Source of the DNA: an uncultured Caulobacterales bacterium
Lineage (GTDB): Bacteria; Pseudomonadota; Alphaproteobacteria; Caulobacterales; Caulobacteraceae
Reading direction: 5' to 3'
Length of the DNA: 55,036 bases
NCBI GenBank assembly: GCA_903858185.1
Contig: CAIOHT010000050.1
Location: 1-55,036, forward strand
Shown piece by piece: positions 8,878-17,563 of the stretch. The translations under genes and the position numbers were made by a program. Position 1 is the stretch's first letter; each line of letters begins with the position of its first letter. The notes under the pieces were generated by a model. That model saw only the letters and a list, made by a program, of their open reading frames with translations, was not told where the DNA came from and made no database searches.

Positions 8878-10449
8878 ATGCCTGCCGGATCTGACCTTCT
8901 GTCACGCCGAGGACTGCTGCTGACGATGGCCGGCGGCGGCGCAAGTCTTGCGTGGAGCCGCGCCCTCGCCCAGCCGGTGTTTGCCGAGTACCCCTTCCAG
9001 CTCGGGGTGGCGGCGGGCGATCCTGCGCCGGACGGCTTCGTTATCTGGACCCGCCTGGCTCCGCGCCCCCTGGAGCCAGGTCACGGGATGCCTGCCGCCC
9101 CGATGGCCGTCGAGTGGGAGGTGGCCAGCGACTCCGCCTTTGCCCAGGTGGTTCGCAAGGGCGAGGCGATCGCCCGACCGGAACTGGGCCACAGTGTGCA
9201 TGTCGAGGTTGCGGGCCTCGCGCCCGGGCGTCCCTACTTCTATCGCTTTGCCGCCGGGCGGGAGCGCAGCGGCGTCGGCCGGGCCCGCACCACGCCAGCC
9301 CTCGGGGACAAGGTCGCCCGGGTCCGTTTCGGCGTGGTCGGCTGCCAGTCCTACGAGCAGGGCTACTACACCGCCCATCGCAAGGTCGCCGGCGAGGAGC
9401 TCGACTTCGTGTATTGCTACGGCGACTACATCTATGAGGGCCGCGGGTCGCGCCTCTGGAACAGCCCGGACGGCCCCCGGGAGAACCCGCGCCAGCACCT
9501 GGGCGGCGAGATCTACAGCCTGGACGACTACAGACGGCGCTACGCCCAGTACAAGATGGACGCGGACCTGCAGGCCTCGCACGCCTCGGCGGCCTGGTTC
9601 TCGGTCTGGGACGACCACGAGATCGACAACAACTGGGCCCAGGCCATCGACCAGGACGGCACCGATCCCGCTGTCTTCCGCCTCCGTCAGCAGTCGGCGA
9701 TGCAGGCCTTCTACGAGAACACCCCCCTGCGACGCTCCGCCTTCCCGGGCGGGGCGTCGATGCAGATCTATCGTCGCGCTCGGTACGGCGACCTGCTGGA
9801 TCTGAACCTGCTCGACACCCGCCAGTTTCGCAGCGACCAGCCGTGCGAGGGCCGTTGGGCGACGACCTGCCCGGGCGCGCGCGACGCGGCCGCCCAGGTG
9901 CTGGGCGAGGCGCAGGAACGCTGGCTGTTTGGGGCCCTCGCCGGGTCCGACGCCCGCTGGAAGGTGCTGGCCCAGCAGGTGATGGTCATGGACCTGAACC
10001 GGGATCAGCAGGGCGGGCTCGGCTACAACCTCGACACCTGGGCCGGCTACCAGATTCCGCGCGAGCGGCTGTTACGCCACGTCCGCGACCGTCGGATCAA
10101 GAACGTGGTCGTGCTGACCGGCGACGAGCATCAGAACTATGCGGGCGAGCTCCATATCGACGGCCGGCAGCCGGAGGGCCCGGCCGTGGCGACCGAGTTC
10201 GTGACCACCTCGATCAGCTCCTCCGGCGACGGCGTCGACCAGCGCCCGGACGGCGTTCGCATCCAGTCGCAGAACCCCTTCCTGAAGTTCAACAACGCCC
10301 AGCGAGGCTATGCTGTCTGCGATGTGACGCCGGAGCGCTGGCAGACCGATTTCAAGGTGCTCGACAAGGTCACCAGCCGCGACGGAACGCTGACCACCCG
10401 GGCGACCTGGGTCGTCCCGAACGGCGAAACCAACCTCGTTCGCGGCTGA
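8878..10449 (+). CDS. phoD: Tat-exported PhoD-family alkaline phosphatase
   Basis: 523 residues from ATG 8878, which has GTGGAG upstream. A twin-arginine signal is at residues 10-11 (SRRGLLLTM) followed by a hydrophobic stretch and an ALAQ cleavage site. The N-terminal PhoD domain begins FQLGVAAGDP and FVIWTRLAP. The metallophosphatase core has GVVGCQSY, YCYGDYIYEG, WDDHEIDNNW and LTGDEHQNYAGEL. PhoD enzymes are Ca/Fe-dependent periplasmic phosphomonoesterases or diesterases. The frame is open back to 8701 but without homology. It is monocistronic. Confidence 0.92.
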   Translation: MPAGSDLLSRRGLLLTMAGGGASLAWSRALAQPVFAEYPFQLGVAAGDPAPDGFVIWTRLAPRPLEPGHGMPAAPMAVEWEVASDSAFAQVVRKGEAIARPELGHSVHVEVAGLAPGRPYFYRFAAGRERSGVGRARTTPALGDKVARVRFGVVGCQSYEQGYYTAHRKVAGEELDFVYCYGDYIYEGRGSRLWNSPDGPRENPRQHLGGEIYSLDDYRRRYAQYKMDADLQASHASAAWFSVWDDHEIDNNWAQAIDQDGTDPAVFRLRQQSAMQAFYENTPLRRSAFPGGASMQIYRRARYGDLLDLNLLDTRQFRSDQPCEGRWATTCPGARDAAAQVLGEAQERWLFGALAGSDARWKVLAQQVMVMDLNRDQQGGLGYNLDTWAGYQIPRERLLRHVRDRRIKNVVVLTGDEHQNYAGELHIDGRQPEGPAVATEFVTTSISSSGDGVDQRPDGVRIQSQNPFLKFNNAQRGYAVCDVTPERWQTDFKVLDKVTSRDGTLTTRATWVVPNGETNLVRG

Positions 10450-10455
10450 GCCGGT

Positions 10456-11277
10456 TCAGGCGGCGGGCTCGGTCGCGCTCAACCGTCCGCCGATGCGGAT
10501 CGGTTCGATGCGGCGGGCCAGGCCCGTGCGGTCGTCGGTCTCGACGAACACGCCACAGACCGTCGCGGGCCCCGACGCCGGCTGGTAGCGGCCCTGGCTG
10601 ATCTTGGTGGTGAACCGGCGAAGCGGCTCTTCCTTCTGGTTTCCGATCACGCTGTCGTAGTCGGCGCAGGCGCCGGCGTCGGTCTGGTAGGCCGTGCCGC
10701 CGTTGAGGATCTGGGCGTCGGCGGTCGGCACATGGGTGTGGGTGCCCACGACCAGCGAGGCGCGGCCGTCACAGTAGTGGCCCATCGCCATCTTCTCGCT
10801 GGTGGCCTCGCAGTGCATGTCGACGATCACAGCATCGGCCACCTGGGCCAGCGGCGCCTTGTCCAGCTCGCGGTCGGCGGCGGCGAAGGGGTCGTCCATG
10901 GCGTCCATGTGCACCCGGCCCAGCAGGTTGACGACGAAGATCGTCTTGCCGCTCTCGGTCTGGAACAGGTGGCTGCCCCGGCCCGGGGCGTCCGACAGGA
11001 TCGGATAGTTCGCCGGCCGGATCAGACGCGGCTCGCGCACGATATAGGTCAGCGCTTCCTTCTGGTCCCAGCTGTGGTTGCCGAGCGTCAGGCAGTCGGC
11101 CCCGGCCTCGAACAGCTCGCGCGCCGTGTTCTCGGTGATCCCGAACCCGGCGGCGGCATTCTCGGCGTTGACGATGACGAACTCGAGGCCGAGGCGGCGG
11201 CGAAGTCCCGGCAGATGGTCGGCCAGGCCGTCGCGGCCGGATTTGCCGACGACGTCGCCGAAGAAAGCAAAGCGCAT
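10456..11277 (-). CDS. YmdB-type metallophosphoesterase (TIGR00282 family)
   Basis: 273 residues. Motifs of the YmdB family: FFGDVVGKSGRD at the N-terminus, VNAENAAAGFGIT, TLGNHSWDQKE, ADAVIVDMHCEATSEK and VVGTHTHVPTAD, which supply the two-metal site. The Bacillus subtilis YmdB protein hydrolyses 2',3'-cyclic nucleotides; function in alphaproteobacteria is less known. The ATG directly abuts the TGA of the cyclo-ligase gene (TGAATG), so the two are translationally coupled. Confidence 0.92.
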   Translation of the reverse strand: MRFAFFGDVVGKSGRDGLADHLPGLRRRLGLEFVIVNAENAAAGFGITENTARELFEAGADCLTLGNHSWDQKEALTYIVREPRLIRPANYPILSDAPGRGSHLFQTESGKTIFVVNLLGRVHMDAMDDPFAAADRELDKAPLAQVADAVIVDMHCEATSEKMAMGHYCDGRASLVVGTHTHVPTADAQILNGGTAYQTDAGACADYDSVIGNQKEEPLRRFTTKISQGRYQPASGPATVCGVFVETDDRTGLARRIEPIRIGGRLSATEPAA

Positions 11278-11838
11278 TCAGGTGTCCTTTCGGACCGCTA
11301 TATACCCCGCCTCGGTCAGAATCCCATCGAGCGGCTGATCATGCGACTCGCGGGGCAGGCCGGACGTCTCCTGGCCGCTGTAGGCGAAGCCGACGGCGGG
11401 CGGCGCGCCGGGTCCGGCGCGCAGGGCGGCGAGGGTCCGGTCATAGTGGCCGCCGCCCTGTCCGAGCCGTCCGCCGGTCCGGTCGAACGCCAGCAGCGGG
11501 ATGAGGATCACGTCGGGCCGCACCTCCGCGGCCGAGGCCAGGGGCGCGGGCAGGCCGGTCAGGTCGTGGGCCAGCCGCTCGCCCGGCTTCCAGCTGCGGA
11601 ACACCAGCGGCCCGGCCTCGGCCTCGACGGCGGGCAGGGCGAGTGACCAGCCCTGCTTCGTCAGCAGCTCGCCAAGCGGACGGGGATCGAGCTCGGCGCC
11701 GAGCGCCTTGTAGATCGCCGCCACGCCCGCCCTGCGCAGGCCCAGCGCCGCCAGCATCTCGCCGGCCCTGTCGGCGGCCATCCAGTCCGCTTCGGGGTGC
11801 TGCACCAGCAGCGCCTTGCGACGATTGCGCGCCTCCAT
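11278..11838 (-). CDS. 5-formyltetrahydrofolate cyclo-ligase
   Basis: About 186 residues. The basic N-terminus MEARNRRKALL, the substrate region EVRPDVILIPLLAFDRTGGRLGQGGG and the YDRTLA block identify the family, which converts 5-formyl-THF to 5,10-methenyl-THF with ATP. The start is uncertain. ATG 11838 is the only ATG/GTG/TTG codon outside the palindromic repeat that runs from 11887, but family proteins often have about ten more residues. The frame remains open to 11958 only because the repeat is translatable. The zapA-6S RNA-cyclo-ligase order matches the E. coli zapA-ssrS-ygfA order. Confidence 0.9.
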   Translation of the reverse strand: MEARNRRKALLVQHPEADWMAADRAGEMLAALGLRRAGVAAIYKALGAELDPRPLGELLTKQGWSLALPAVEAEAGPLVFRSWKPGERLAHDLTGLPAPLASAAEVRPDVILIPLLAFDRTGGRLGQGGGHYDRTLAALRAGPGAPPAVGFAYSGQETSGLPRESHDQPLDGILTEAGYIAVRKDT

Positions 11839-11886
11839 CCGGAGGGCGACTTTCTGGGAGGCTGTGACGGGATCGGTCAGCGGGTG

Positions 11887-11993
11887 CGTCCTTCGAGACG
11901 CGATCCTGAAGGATCGCTCCTCAGGATGACGAACATCTGCGCCACCCATCATCGTCATGGTGAGGAGCGAGCCTCAAGCGAGCGTCTCGAACC
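11887..11993. repeat. Bimodular palindromic repeat, copy 2
   Basis: Same family as 2123-2220, here in the opposite orientation: GTCCTTCGAGACGCG...GCTCCTCAGGATGACG followed by TCGTCATGGTGAGGAGCG...GCGTCTCGAACC. It lies just upstream of the cyclo-ligase start and is open in the gene's frame, which can mislead start calling. Confidence 0.8.
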
Positions 11994-12022
11994 ACGAACC
12001 ACACACCACGCAAGAAAAGGGT

Positions 12023-12188
12023 GGCGGCGCCGCAAGAGCCGTGAAGGTCGGTTCTATCCCCTCGACCTGGCTAGCCAGGTGGGCGCCGAGTGCCCAACCC
12101 CACGGGGAAGGACAGGGTCAGCTCCCTTAGAGAGAATTAAGGTCGCTGGGATGTGTTGCCTTCGACGAGAGCCGCAGCAGGACCCGCC
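12023..12188 (-). ncRNA. ssrS: Candidate 6S RNA
   Basis: The 390-bp gap between zapA and the cyclo-ligase gene is the classic position of 6S RNA. The minus-strand sequence here could fold into one long imperfect hairpin of about 166 nt. The ends pair (GGCGG with CCGCC, GAAGG with CCTTC); the middle has an open region around CCTTAATTCTCTCTAAGGG; and the top contains ACCTGGC-TA-GCCAGGT and a CCCCGTGGGG stem. A -10-like TACCTT lies about 8 nt before the proposed 5' end. 6S RNA binds the housekeeping RNA polymerase in stationary phase. The call rests on synteny, length and rough folding by eye. Confidence 0.6.
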
Positions 12189-12230
12189 GCTGGACAAGGT
12201 AGGGCTTCGTGCGATGGAAAGGAAGGGCCG

Positions 12231-12557
12231 TTACCCCGCCGCGATCTTCTCGATCCGCTTGGCGGCGTTTTCCAGCGCAGCGACGGCCTTGACCTCGGTG
12301 CGCGACTGATCGCCCTGCAGGCGGGTCAGCTCACCCTGGATGTGTTGCAGCCGCAGCTTCAGGTCAGCCATCTCGTCGGCCAGCAGCAGGGCGCCCATCA
12401 GGAACAGGCGCGTCTCGCCGAGATTGCCGACGTCCTGGCTGACCTGGCGGACCTGCTGGTCGAACAGTTTGGCGATCTCGATCAGATGGCGTTCCTGGCC
12501 GTCCTCGCAGCCGACGCTGTAGGGCTTGCCGTTTACCTGCACAGTCACCTGGGCCAT
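12231..12557 (-). CDS. zapA: Cell division protein ZapA
   Basis: 108 residues beginning AQVTVQVNGKPYSVGCEDGQE, typical of ZapA, then a long helix (LRLQHIQGELTRLQ) forming the coiled coil. ZapA bundles FtsZ filaments at the division site. The start at 12557 is fixed by the conserved N-terminus; the frame is open further upstream without meaning. It follows the DUF4164 gene by 4 bp, and the candidate 6S RNA gene lies downstream on the same strand. Confidence 0.9.
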   Translation of the reverse strand: MAQVTVQVNGKPYSVGCEDGQERHLIEIAKLFDQQVRQVSQDVGNLGETRLFLMGALLLADEMADLKLRLQHIQGELTRLQGDQSRTEVKAVAALENAAKRIEKIAAG

Positions 12558-12561
12558 CGGT

Positions 12562-12852
12562 CTAGCCTTCCGTGCCGGTTGCGGGCTCGTCGCCCAGGGC
12601 GGCCCGGATTTCCGCGATGGCGCGGCCGAGCGCCTGCGACGCCTGCGCCCCGGCCTCTTCAAGCGCCCGCTCGCGAGCGCGGGCGGCGTCCAGTTCGGCG
12701 GCCAGCCGCGAGCGGTCCTGATCGAACAGTCCCCCCGCCTCGGCGCCGGCTTCGGCCATCTTGTCGGACATCCGGCTCTCGAGCATCGCCACCGCGCGCT
12801 CCAGCCGGCGCACGGCCAGGTCCAGGGCGCTTCCCTCGGCCTCTCCCGTCAT
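12562..12852 (-). CDS. Small coiled-coil protein, DUF4164-like
   Basis: 96 residues, almost entirely helical with heptads (LDLAVRRLERAVAMLESRM, LAAELDAARARERALEEAG). Similar small coiled-coil proteins, annotated DUF4164, precede zapA in other Caulobacterales. The 4-bp spacing to zapA argues for joint translation and perhaps a division-linked role (inference). The ATG at 12852 was chosen because the upstream open frame lies in the divergent tkt promoter region. Confidence 0.75.
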   Translation of the reverse strand: MTGEAEGSALDLAVRRLERAVAMLESRMSDKMAEAGAEAGGLFDQDRSRLAAELDAARARERALEEAGAQASQALGRAIAEIRAALGDEPATGTEG

Positions 12853-12979
12853 GTTCGCGGCTCTCCTGATCGAAGTCCTTTGTATAGACCGCACCGGGGC
12901 GTGACAGGAAGGCGGGTTGAAACGATCCTTCCCACGTGCGAACGGGCGCCCATCCCTGAGCGAGTCGAGAGAGCCGAAA

Positions 12980-14944
12980 ATGTCCGTCAGCCCGGTCAAG
13001 ATGGCCGACGCCATCCGCGTCCTTTCGATGGACGCCGTCCATGCCGCCAAATCCGGCCACCAGGGCGCGCCCATGGGCCTGGCCGATGTCGCCACGGTGC
13101 TCTGGACGAAGTTCCTGCGCTACGACGCGAGCAAGCCGGACTGGGCCGACCGCGACCGGTTCGTGCTGTCGGCCGGCCACGCCTCGATGCTGATCTACAG
13201 CCTGCTGCACCTGACCGGCAGCAAGGCCGTGACCATGGAGCAGATCCGCAACTTCCGTCAGTGGGGCAGCAACACCGCCGGCCACCCGGAATACGGCCAC
13301 ACCCCGGGCGTGGAAGTCACCACCGGCCCGCTGGGCCAGGGCATCGCCACCGCCGTCGGTATGGCCATGGCCGAGCGCTCGATGAACGCCCGCTACGGCG
13401 ACGACCTGGTCGACCACCGCACCTGGGTCATCGCCGGCGACGGCTGCCTGATGGAGGGCATCAGCCATGAGGCCATCAGCCTCGCGGGCCGGCTGAAGCT
13501 CAGCAAGCTGACGGTGCTGTTCGACGACAACAACACCACCATCGACGGCGCCGCCACCATTGCCGAGACCGGCGACCAGGTTGCCCGCTTCAAGGCCGCC
13601 GGCTGGGCGGTGAAGAGCGTCGACGGCCACGACCACGGCAAGATCGCCGCCGCCCTGCGCTGGGCGACGAAGCAGTCCGTCCCGACGATGATCGCCTGCA
13701 AGACCGCCATCCTGAAGGGCGCTGGCCCGAAGGAAGGCGACGTCCACGGCCACGGCTACTCGCTGTTCGACGAGGAAGCGACCCTGGCCCGCAAGGCCAT
13801 GGGCTGGCCCCTGCCGCCGTTCGAACTGCCTGACGACATCGTCGAGGCCTGGCGCAAGGCCGGCCGCAAGGGCGGGTCGCAACGCCGGAAGTGGGACGCC
13901 CGGCTCAAGGCCAGCGACCAGCGCGCCGACTTCACCCGCGCGATGAAGGGCGACCTGCCCGCCGACGCCTTCAAGGCGCTCGACGCCCATATCGAAAAGA
14001 TGCTCGCCGAGCCGGCCGTCAACGCCACCCGTGTCCACAGCGGCGCGGCCCTCGCGGCCCTGACCCCGGCGATCCCGGAGATGATCGGCGGCTCGGCCGA
14101 CCTGACCGGCTCCAACAACACCTACGTCAAGGGCATGGTCCCGTTCGACCTGCCCGACTATGCCGGCAAATACGTCCACTACGGCGTGCGGGAGCACGGC
14201 ATGGCGGCGGCGATGAACGGCATGGCGCTGCATGGCGGCGTGATCCCCTACAGCGGGGCGTTCATGGTCTTCTCCGACTATAGCCGCGCCTCGATCCGGC
14301 TTGGGGCGCTCATGGGGGTCCGCGTGATCCATGTGATGACGCACGACTCCATCGGCGTCGGCGAGGACGGCCCGACCCACCAGCCGGTGGAACACGTGGC
14401 CAGCCTGCGGGCGATGCCCAACCTGCTGGTCTTCCGCCCGGCCGACGTGGTCGAGGCCGCGGAATGCTGGCGCATCGCTCTCGAGCACAAGACCACCCCG
14501 TCGGTCATGGCCCTGTCGCGTCAGAAGACCGGCGTGGTCCGCACCCAGGGCGGCAACCTTTCGGCCAAGGGCGCCTACGAAGTCGCCGCCGCCGAGGGCG
14601 CGGCCCAGGTGACGATCTTCGCCTCTGGCTCGGAAGTGCCGATCGCCCTGGCCGCCCGCACCCTGTTGCAGGCCGACGGCGTTGCCACCCGCGTCGTCTC
14701 CACCCCCTGCTGGGAGCTGTTCGAGCAGCAGAACCCGAAGTACCGCGCCGAGACCATCGGCAAGGCGCCGGTGCGCGTCGCCGTCGAGGCGGCGGTCAAG
14801 TTCGGCTGGGAGCGGTTCATCGGCGAGGACGGCGTGTTCGTCGGCATGAGCGGCTTCGGCGCCAGCGCCCCCGCCGACCGCCTCTACAAGGAATTCGGCA
14901 TCACGGCGGAAGCTGTCGCGGCGGCGGCGAAGGCGAAGCTTTAG
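12980..14944 (+). CDS. tkt: Transketolase
   Basis: 654 residues. N-terminal motifs are KSGHQGAPMG and LSAGHASML. The thiamine diphosphate site is GDGCLMEGISHEA with DDNNTT near residues 152-190. The pyrimidine domain has YSGAFMVFSDYSR and SIGVGEDGPTHQPVEH. The C-terminal domain ends EAVAAAAKAKL. It transfers two-carbon units in the pentose phosphate pathway. ATG 12980 has GAGAGAG upstream. First gene of a sugar-phosphate cluster (tkt-purT-gap-pgk-fba). Confidence 0.96.
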   Translation: MSVSPVKMADAIRVLSMDAVHAAKSGHQGAPMGLADVATVLWTKFLRYDASKPDWADRDRFVLSAGHASMLIYSLLHLTGSKAVTMEQIRNFRQWGSNTAGHPEYGHTPGVEVTTGPLGQGIATAVGMAMAERSMNARYGDDLVDHRTWVIAGDGCLMEGISHEAISLAGRLKLSKLTVLFDDNNTTIDGAATIAETGDQVARFKAAGWAVKSVDGHDHGKIAAALRWATKQSVPTMIACKTAILKGAGPKEGDVHGHGYSLFDEEATLARKAMGWPLPPFELPDDIVEAWRKAGRKGGSQRRKWDARLKASDQRADFTRAMKGDLPADAFKALDAHIEKMLAEPAVNATRVHSGAALAALTPAIPEMIGGSADLTGSNNTYVKGMVPFDLPDYAGKYVHYGVREHGMAAAMNGMALHGGVIPYSGAFMVFSDYSRASIRLGALMGVRVIHVMTHDSIGVGEDGPTHQPVEHVASLRAMPNLLVFRPADVVEAAECWRIALEHKTTPSVMALSRQKTGVVRTQGGNLSAKGAYEVAAAEGAAQVTIFASGSEVPIALAARTLLQADGVATRVVSTPCWELFEQQNPKYRAETIGKAPVRVAVEAAVKFGWERFIGEDGVFVGMSGFGASAPADRLYKEFGITAEAVAAAAKAKL

Positions 14945-14954
14945 GCTTCCCGTG

Positions 14955-15049
14955 TCCCCGGCGAAGGCCGGGGCCCAGTCGGGGTCTCGGAATTCGGGAA
15001 GGGATCCTGAACACCTCGGTTGAATCTGGACCCCGGCCTTCGCCGGGGA
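14955..15049. repeat. CCCGGCGAAGGCCGGG palindromic element between tkt and purT
   Basis: Two 23-bp arms (14955-14977 and 15027-15049), inverted copies with one mismatch, enclose about 49 bp. The arm core is CCCCGGCGAAGGCCGGGG. The same core forms the arms of the element inside imuB at 46398-46501. Confidence 0.8.
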
Positions 15050-15062
15050 GACGGAGCAGGAA

Positions 15063-16259
15063 ATGAAACTCGGCACCCCTCTCAGCCCCTCCGCCACGCG
15101 CGTCATGCTTCTCGGCTGCGGCGAGCTCGGCAAGGAAGTGGCCATCGAGCTCCAGCGGCTGGGGGTCGAGGTGATCGGCGTCGACCGCTACGCCGACGCC
15201 CCGGCTATGCAGGTGGCCCACCGCAGCCATGTGGTGACCATGACCGATGCGGACGCGCTGCGGGCCGTCATCGCGCTTGAGAAGCCGCATCTGATCGTGC
15301 CGGAGATCGAAGCCATCGCCACCGAGGTGCTGGCCGAGGTCGAGGCGGCGGGCGAGATCGTCTGCATCCCCACCGCCCGCGCCGCCCAGCTGACCATGAA
15401 CCGCGAGGGCATCCGCCGCCTGGCCGCCGAGGAACTCGGCCTGCCGACCAGCCCCTACGCCTTCGCCGCCTCGCGGGAAGCGCTGGAGGCAGGCGCGGCT
15501 GCGGTCGGTTATCCCTGCTTCGTCAAGCCGGTGATGAGCTCCTCCGGAAAGGGCCAGTCCTACGTCGAGAGCGCCGCCGACATCGGCGCCGCCTGGGACT
15601 ACGCCCTGTCCGCCGGCCGCGTGGAGACGGCGCTGGTGATTGTCGAAGGGCGCATCGACTTCGACTTCGAGATCACCCTGCTGACGGTCCGGTCGGTCGG
15701 CGCGGACGGCGGGATCGTGACATCGTTCTGCGCGCCCGTCGGTCACCGCCAGGTCAAGGGCGACTATGTCGAGAGCTGGCAGCCGCAGGCGATGACCGCC
15801 GCAGCCCTCGCCAGCGCCCAGGACATCGCCGGCAAGGTCACCGCCGCCCTCGGCGGACGCGGCCTGTTCGGGGTCGAGCTATTCGTGAAGGGCGACCAGG
15901 TCTGGTTCTCCGAGGTCAGCCCTCGTCCACACGACACGGGCCTTGTCACCCTCGCCACCCAGACCCTCAGCGAATTCGCGCTGCACGCCCGCGCGATCCT
16001 CGGCCTGCCTGTCGACGTCAGCCTGCGCGAGCCGGGCGCCAGCGCCGTGATCTACGGCGGCATGGAGGCGAAGGGCGTCGCCTTCGAGGGCGTCGCCGAG
16101 GCGCTGTCCGGTCCGGACATCGACCTGCGCCTGTTCGGCAAGCCCGAGGCCTTCGAGCGCCGTCGCATGGGGGTTGCGCTGGCGCGGGCCGCTGATACCA
16201 ACACGGCGCGAGCTAACGCCGTGGCGGCGGCCGGCAAGGTTCGGGTGGTTCGCGGCTAG
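15063..16259 (+). CDS. purT: Formate-dependent phosphoribosylglycinamide formyltransferase (PurT)
   Basis: 398 residues. It opens with [26 protein letters not shown]-grasp motifs follow: [26 protein letters not shown], and the metal-binding [12 protein letters not shown]. PurT makes formyl-GAR from formate and ATP in the third step of purine synthesis, as a folate-independent alternative to PurN. Its presence between tkt and gap is unusual, and palindromic elements border its 5' side. GGAGCAGGAA before the ATG is a good ribosome site. Confidence 0.96.
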   Translation: MKLGTPLSPSATRVMLLGCGELGKEVAIELQRLGVEVIGVDRYADAPAMQVAHRSHVVTMTDADALRAVIALEKPHLIVPEIEAIATEVLAEVEAAGEIVCIPTARAAQLTMNREGIRRLAAEELGLPTSPYAFAASREALEAGAAAVGYPCFVKPVMSSSGKGQSYVESAADIGAAWDYALSAGRVETALVIVEGRIDFDFEITLLTVRSVGADGGIVTSFCAPVGHRQVKGDYVESWQPQAMTAAALASAQDIAGKVTAALGGRGLFGVELFVKGDQVWFSEVSPRPHDTGLVTLATQTLSEFALHARAILGLPVDVSLREPGASAVIYGGMEAKGVAFEGVAEALSGPDIDLRLFGKPEAFERRRMGVALARAADTNTARANAVAAAGKVRVVRG

Positions 16260-16348
16260 AACCTTCCTCCCCTCTGCGTGGAGAGGACTAATTGGAAAGT
16301 CGTCACAATCCCTCACCGGATGTGACGGCCCCAAATCCCGCTCCGGGG

Positions 16349-16377
16349 TTGACTCAACGGCCCCTGACCGCAAAACC
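16349..16377 (+). promoter_or_regulatory. Possible housekeeping promoter of gap
   Basis: TTGACTC (16349-16355), 14 bp, then GCAAAACC (16370-16377). This resembles the Caulobacter housekeeping consensus TTGACGS-N10/14-GCTANAWC, and lies 41 bp before the gap ATG. Confidence 0.4.
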
Positions 16378-16418
16378 CGCGCCCAATCAGAAACATTGCC
16401 GCCGGGAGCGCTTCACCC

Positions 16419-17426
16419 ATGACCCTTCGCGTCGCCATCAACGGATTTGGCCGGATCGGCCGTCTGGTCCTGCGCTCGATCGCCGAGCACAACCGTACGG
16501 ACATCGAGGTTGTGGCGATCAACGACCTGGGTCCGGTGGAAACCAACGCCCACCTGTTCCGCTATGACAGCGTGCACGGTCGCTTCCCCGGCGTGGTGAC
16601 GACCGGCGAGGACTGGATCGACATCGGCCGCGGCAAGATCAAGGTCACGGCGATCCGCAATCCGGCCGAGCTGCCGCACAAGGAACTCAACGTCGACATC
16701 GCGTTCGAGTGCACGGGCCTCTTCACCTCCAAGGAAAAGGCCTCCGCCCACCTGACCGCCGGCGCGAAGCGCGTGCTGGTCTCGGCCCCGGCCGACGGCG
16801 CCGACAAGACCATCGTCTACAAGGTCAACCACGAGACCCTGACGGCCGACGACATCGTCGTCTCCAACGGCAGCTGCACCACCAACGCGCTCGCCCCCGT
16901 GGCCAAGGTGCTGAACGACCTGTTCGGCATCGAGCGCGGCTACATGACCACCATCCACGCCTACACCGGCGACCAGCCGACGCTGGATACGATGCACAGC
17001 GACCTCTACCGCGCCCGGGCCGCCGGCCTCAGCATGATCCCGACCTCGACCGGCGCGGCCAAGGCGCTCGGCCTGGTGCTGCCGGAACTGAAGGGCAAGC
17101 TGGACGGCTCCTCGATCCGCGTCCCGACCCCCAACGTATCGGTGGTCGACCTGAAGGTCGTCGCCGCCCGCGACGTGACGGTGGAAGAGATCAACAATGC
17201 CCTGCTGGCCGCCGCCGCCGGCCCGATGTCGGGCGTGCTGGCCACGACCAGCGAGCCGCTGGTCTCGATGGACCTGAACCATGTGCCCGCCAGCTCGACG
17301 GCGGCCCTGAAGCAGACCCAGGTCGTCGACGGCAAGCTGGCCCGCGTGCTCAGCTGGTACGACAACGAATGGGGCTTCGCGACCCGCATGAGCGACACCG
17401 CTCTGGTGATGGCGAAGTTCCTCTAA
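16419..17426 (+). CDS. gap: Glyceraldehyde-3-phosphate dehydrogenase, type I
   Basis: 335 residues. The Rossmann start is [13 protein letters not shown]. The catalytic Cys is in SNGSCTTN (Cys153). The phosphate-binding block is [17 protein letters not shown], and WYDNEWGF is near the C-terminus. It oxidises glyceraldehyde 3-phosphate with NAD(P). It precedes pgk in the usual gap-pgk order, with a palindromic repeat between them. Confidence 0.97.
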   Translation: MTLRVAINGFGRIGRLVLRSIAEHNRTDIEVVAINDLGPVETNAHLFRYDSVHGRFPGVVTTGEDWIDIGRGKIKVTAIRNPAELPHKELNVDIAFECTGLFTSKEKASAHLTAGAKRVLVSAPADGADKTIVYKVNHETLTADDIVVSNGSCTTNALAPVAKVLNDLFGIERGYMTTIHAYTGDQPTLDTMHSDLYRARAAGLSMIPTSTGAAKALGLVLPELKGKLDGSSIRVPTPNVSVVDLKVVAARDVTVEEINNALLAAAAGPMSGVLATTSEPLVSMDLNHVPASSTAALKQTQVVDGKLARVLSWYDNEWGFATRMSDTALVMAKFL

Positions 17427-17436
17427 GTCCCTGCGT

Positions 17437-17544
17437 GGTTCGAGACGCGATCCTGATGGATCGCTCCTCACCATGACGAACAGGGGTGCGTTTCACAGCT
17501 GTCCGTCATCCTGAGGAGCGGCGAAGCCGCGTCTCGAAGGACGC
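17437..17544. repeat. Bimodular palindromic repeat, copy 3 (gap-pgk gap)
   Basis: GGTTCGAGACGCGATCC...GCTCCTCACCATGACG, then CGTCATCCTGAGGAGCGGC...GCGTCTCGAAGGACGC. It occupies most of the intergenic space and ends 19 bp before the pgk ATG, so transcripts reading from gap into pgk would contain two hairpins. Confidence 0.8.
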
Positions 17545-17563
17545 ACAATGTGAGATGCACCCC

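Noticed and set aside
12659-15145. 828-codon open frame antisense to transketolase
   Set aside because: Shadow of the tkt gene; its only recognisable text comes from the palindromic element.
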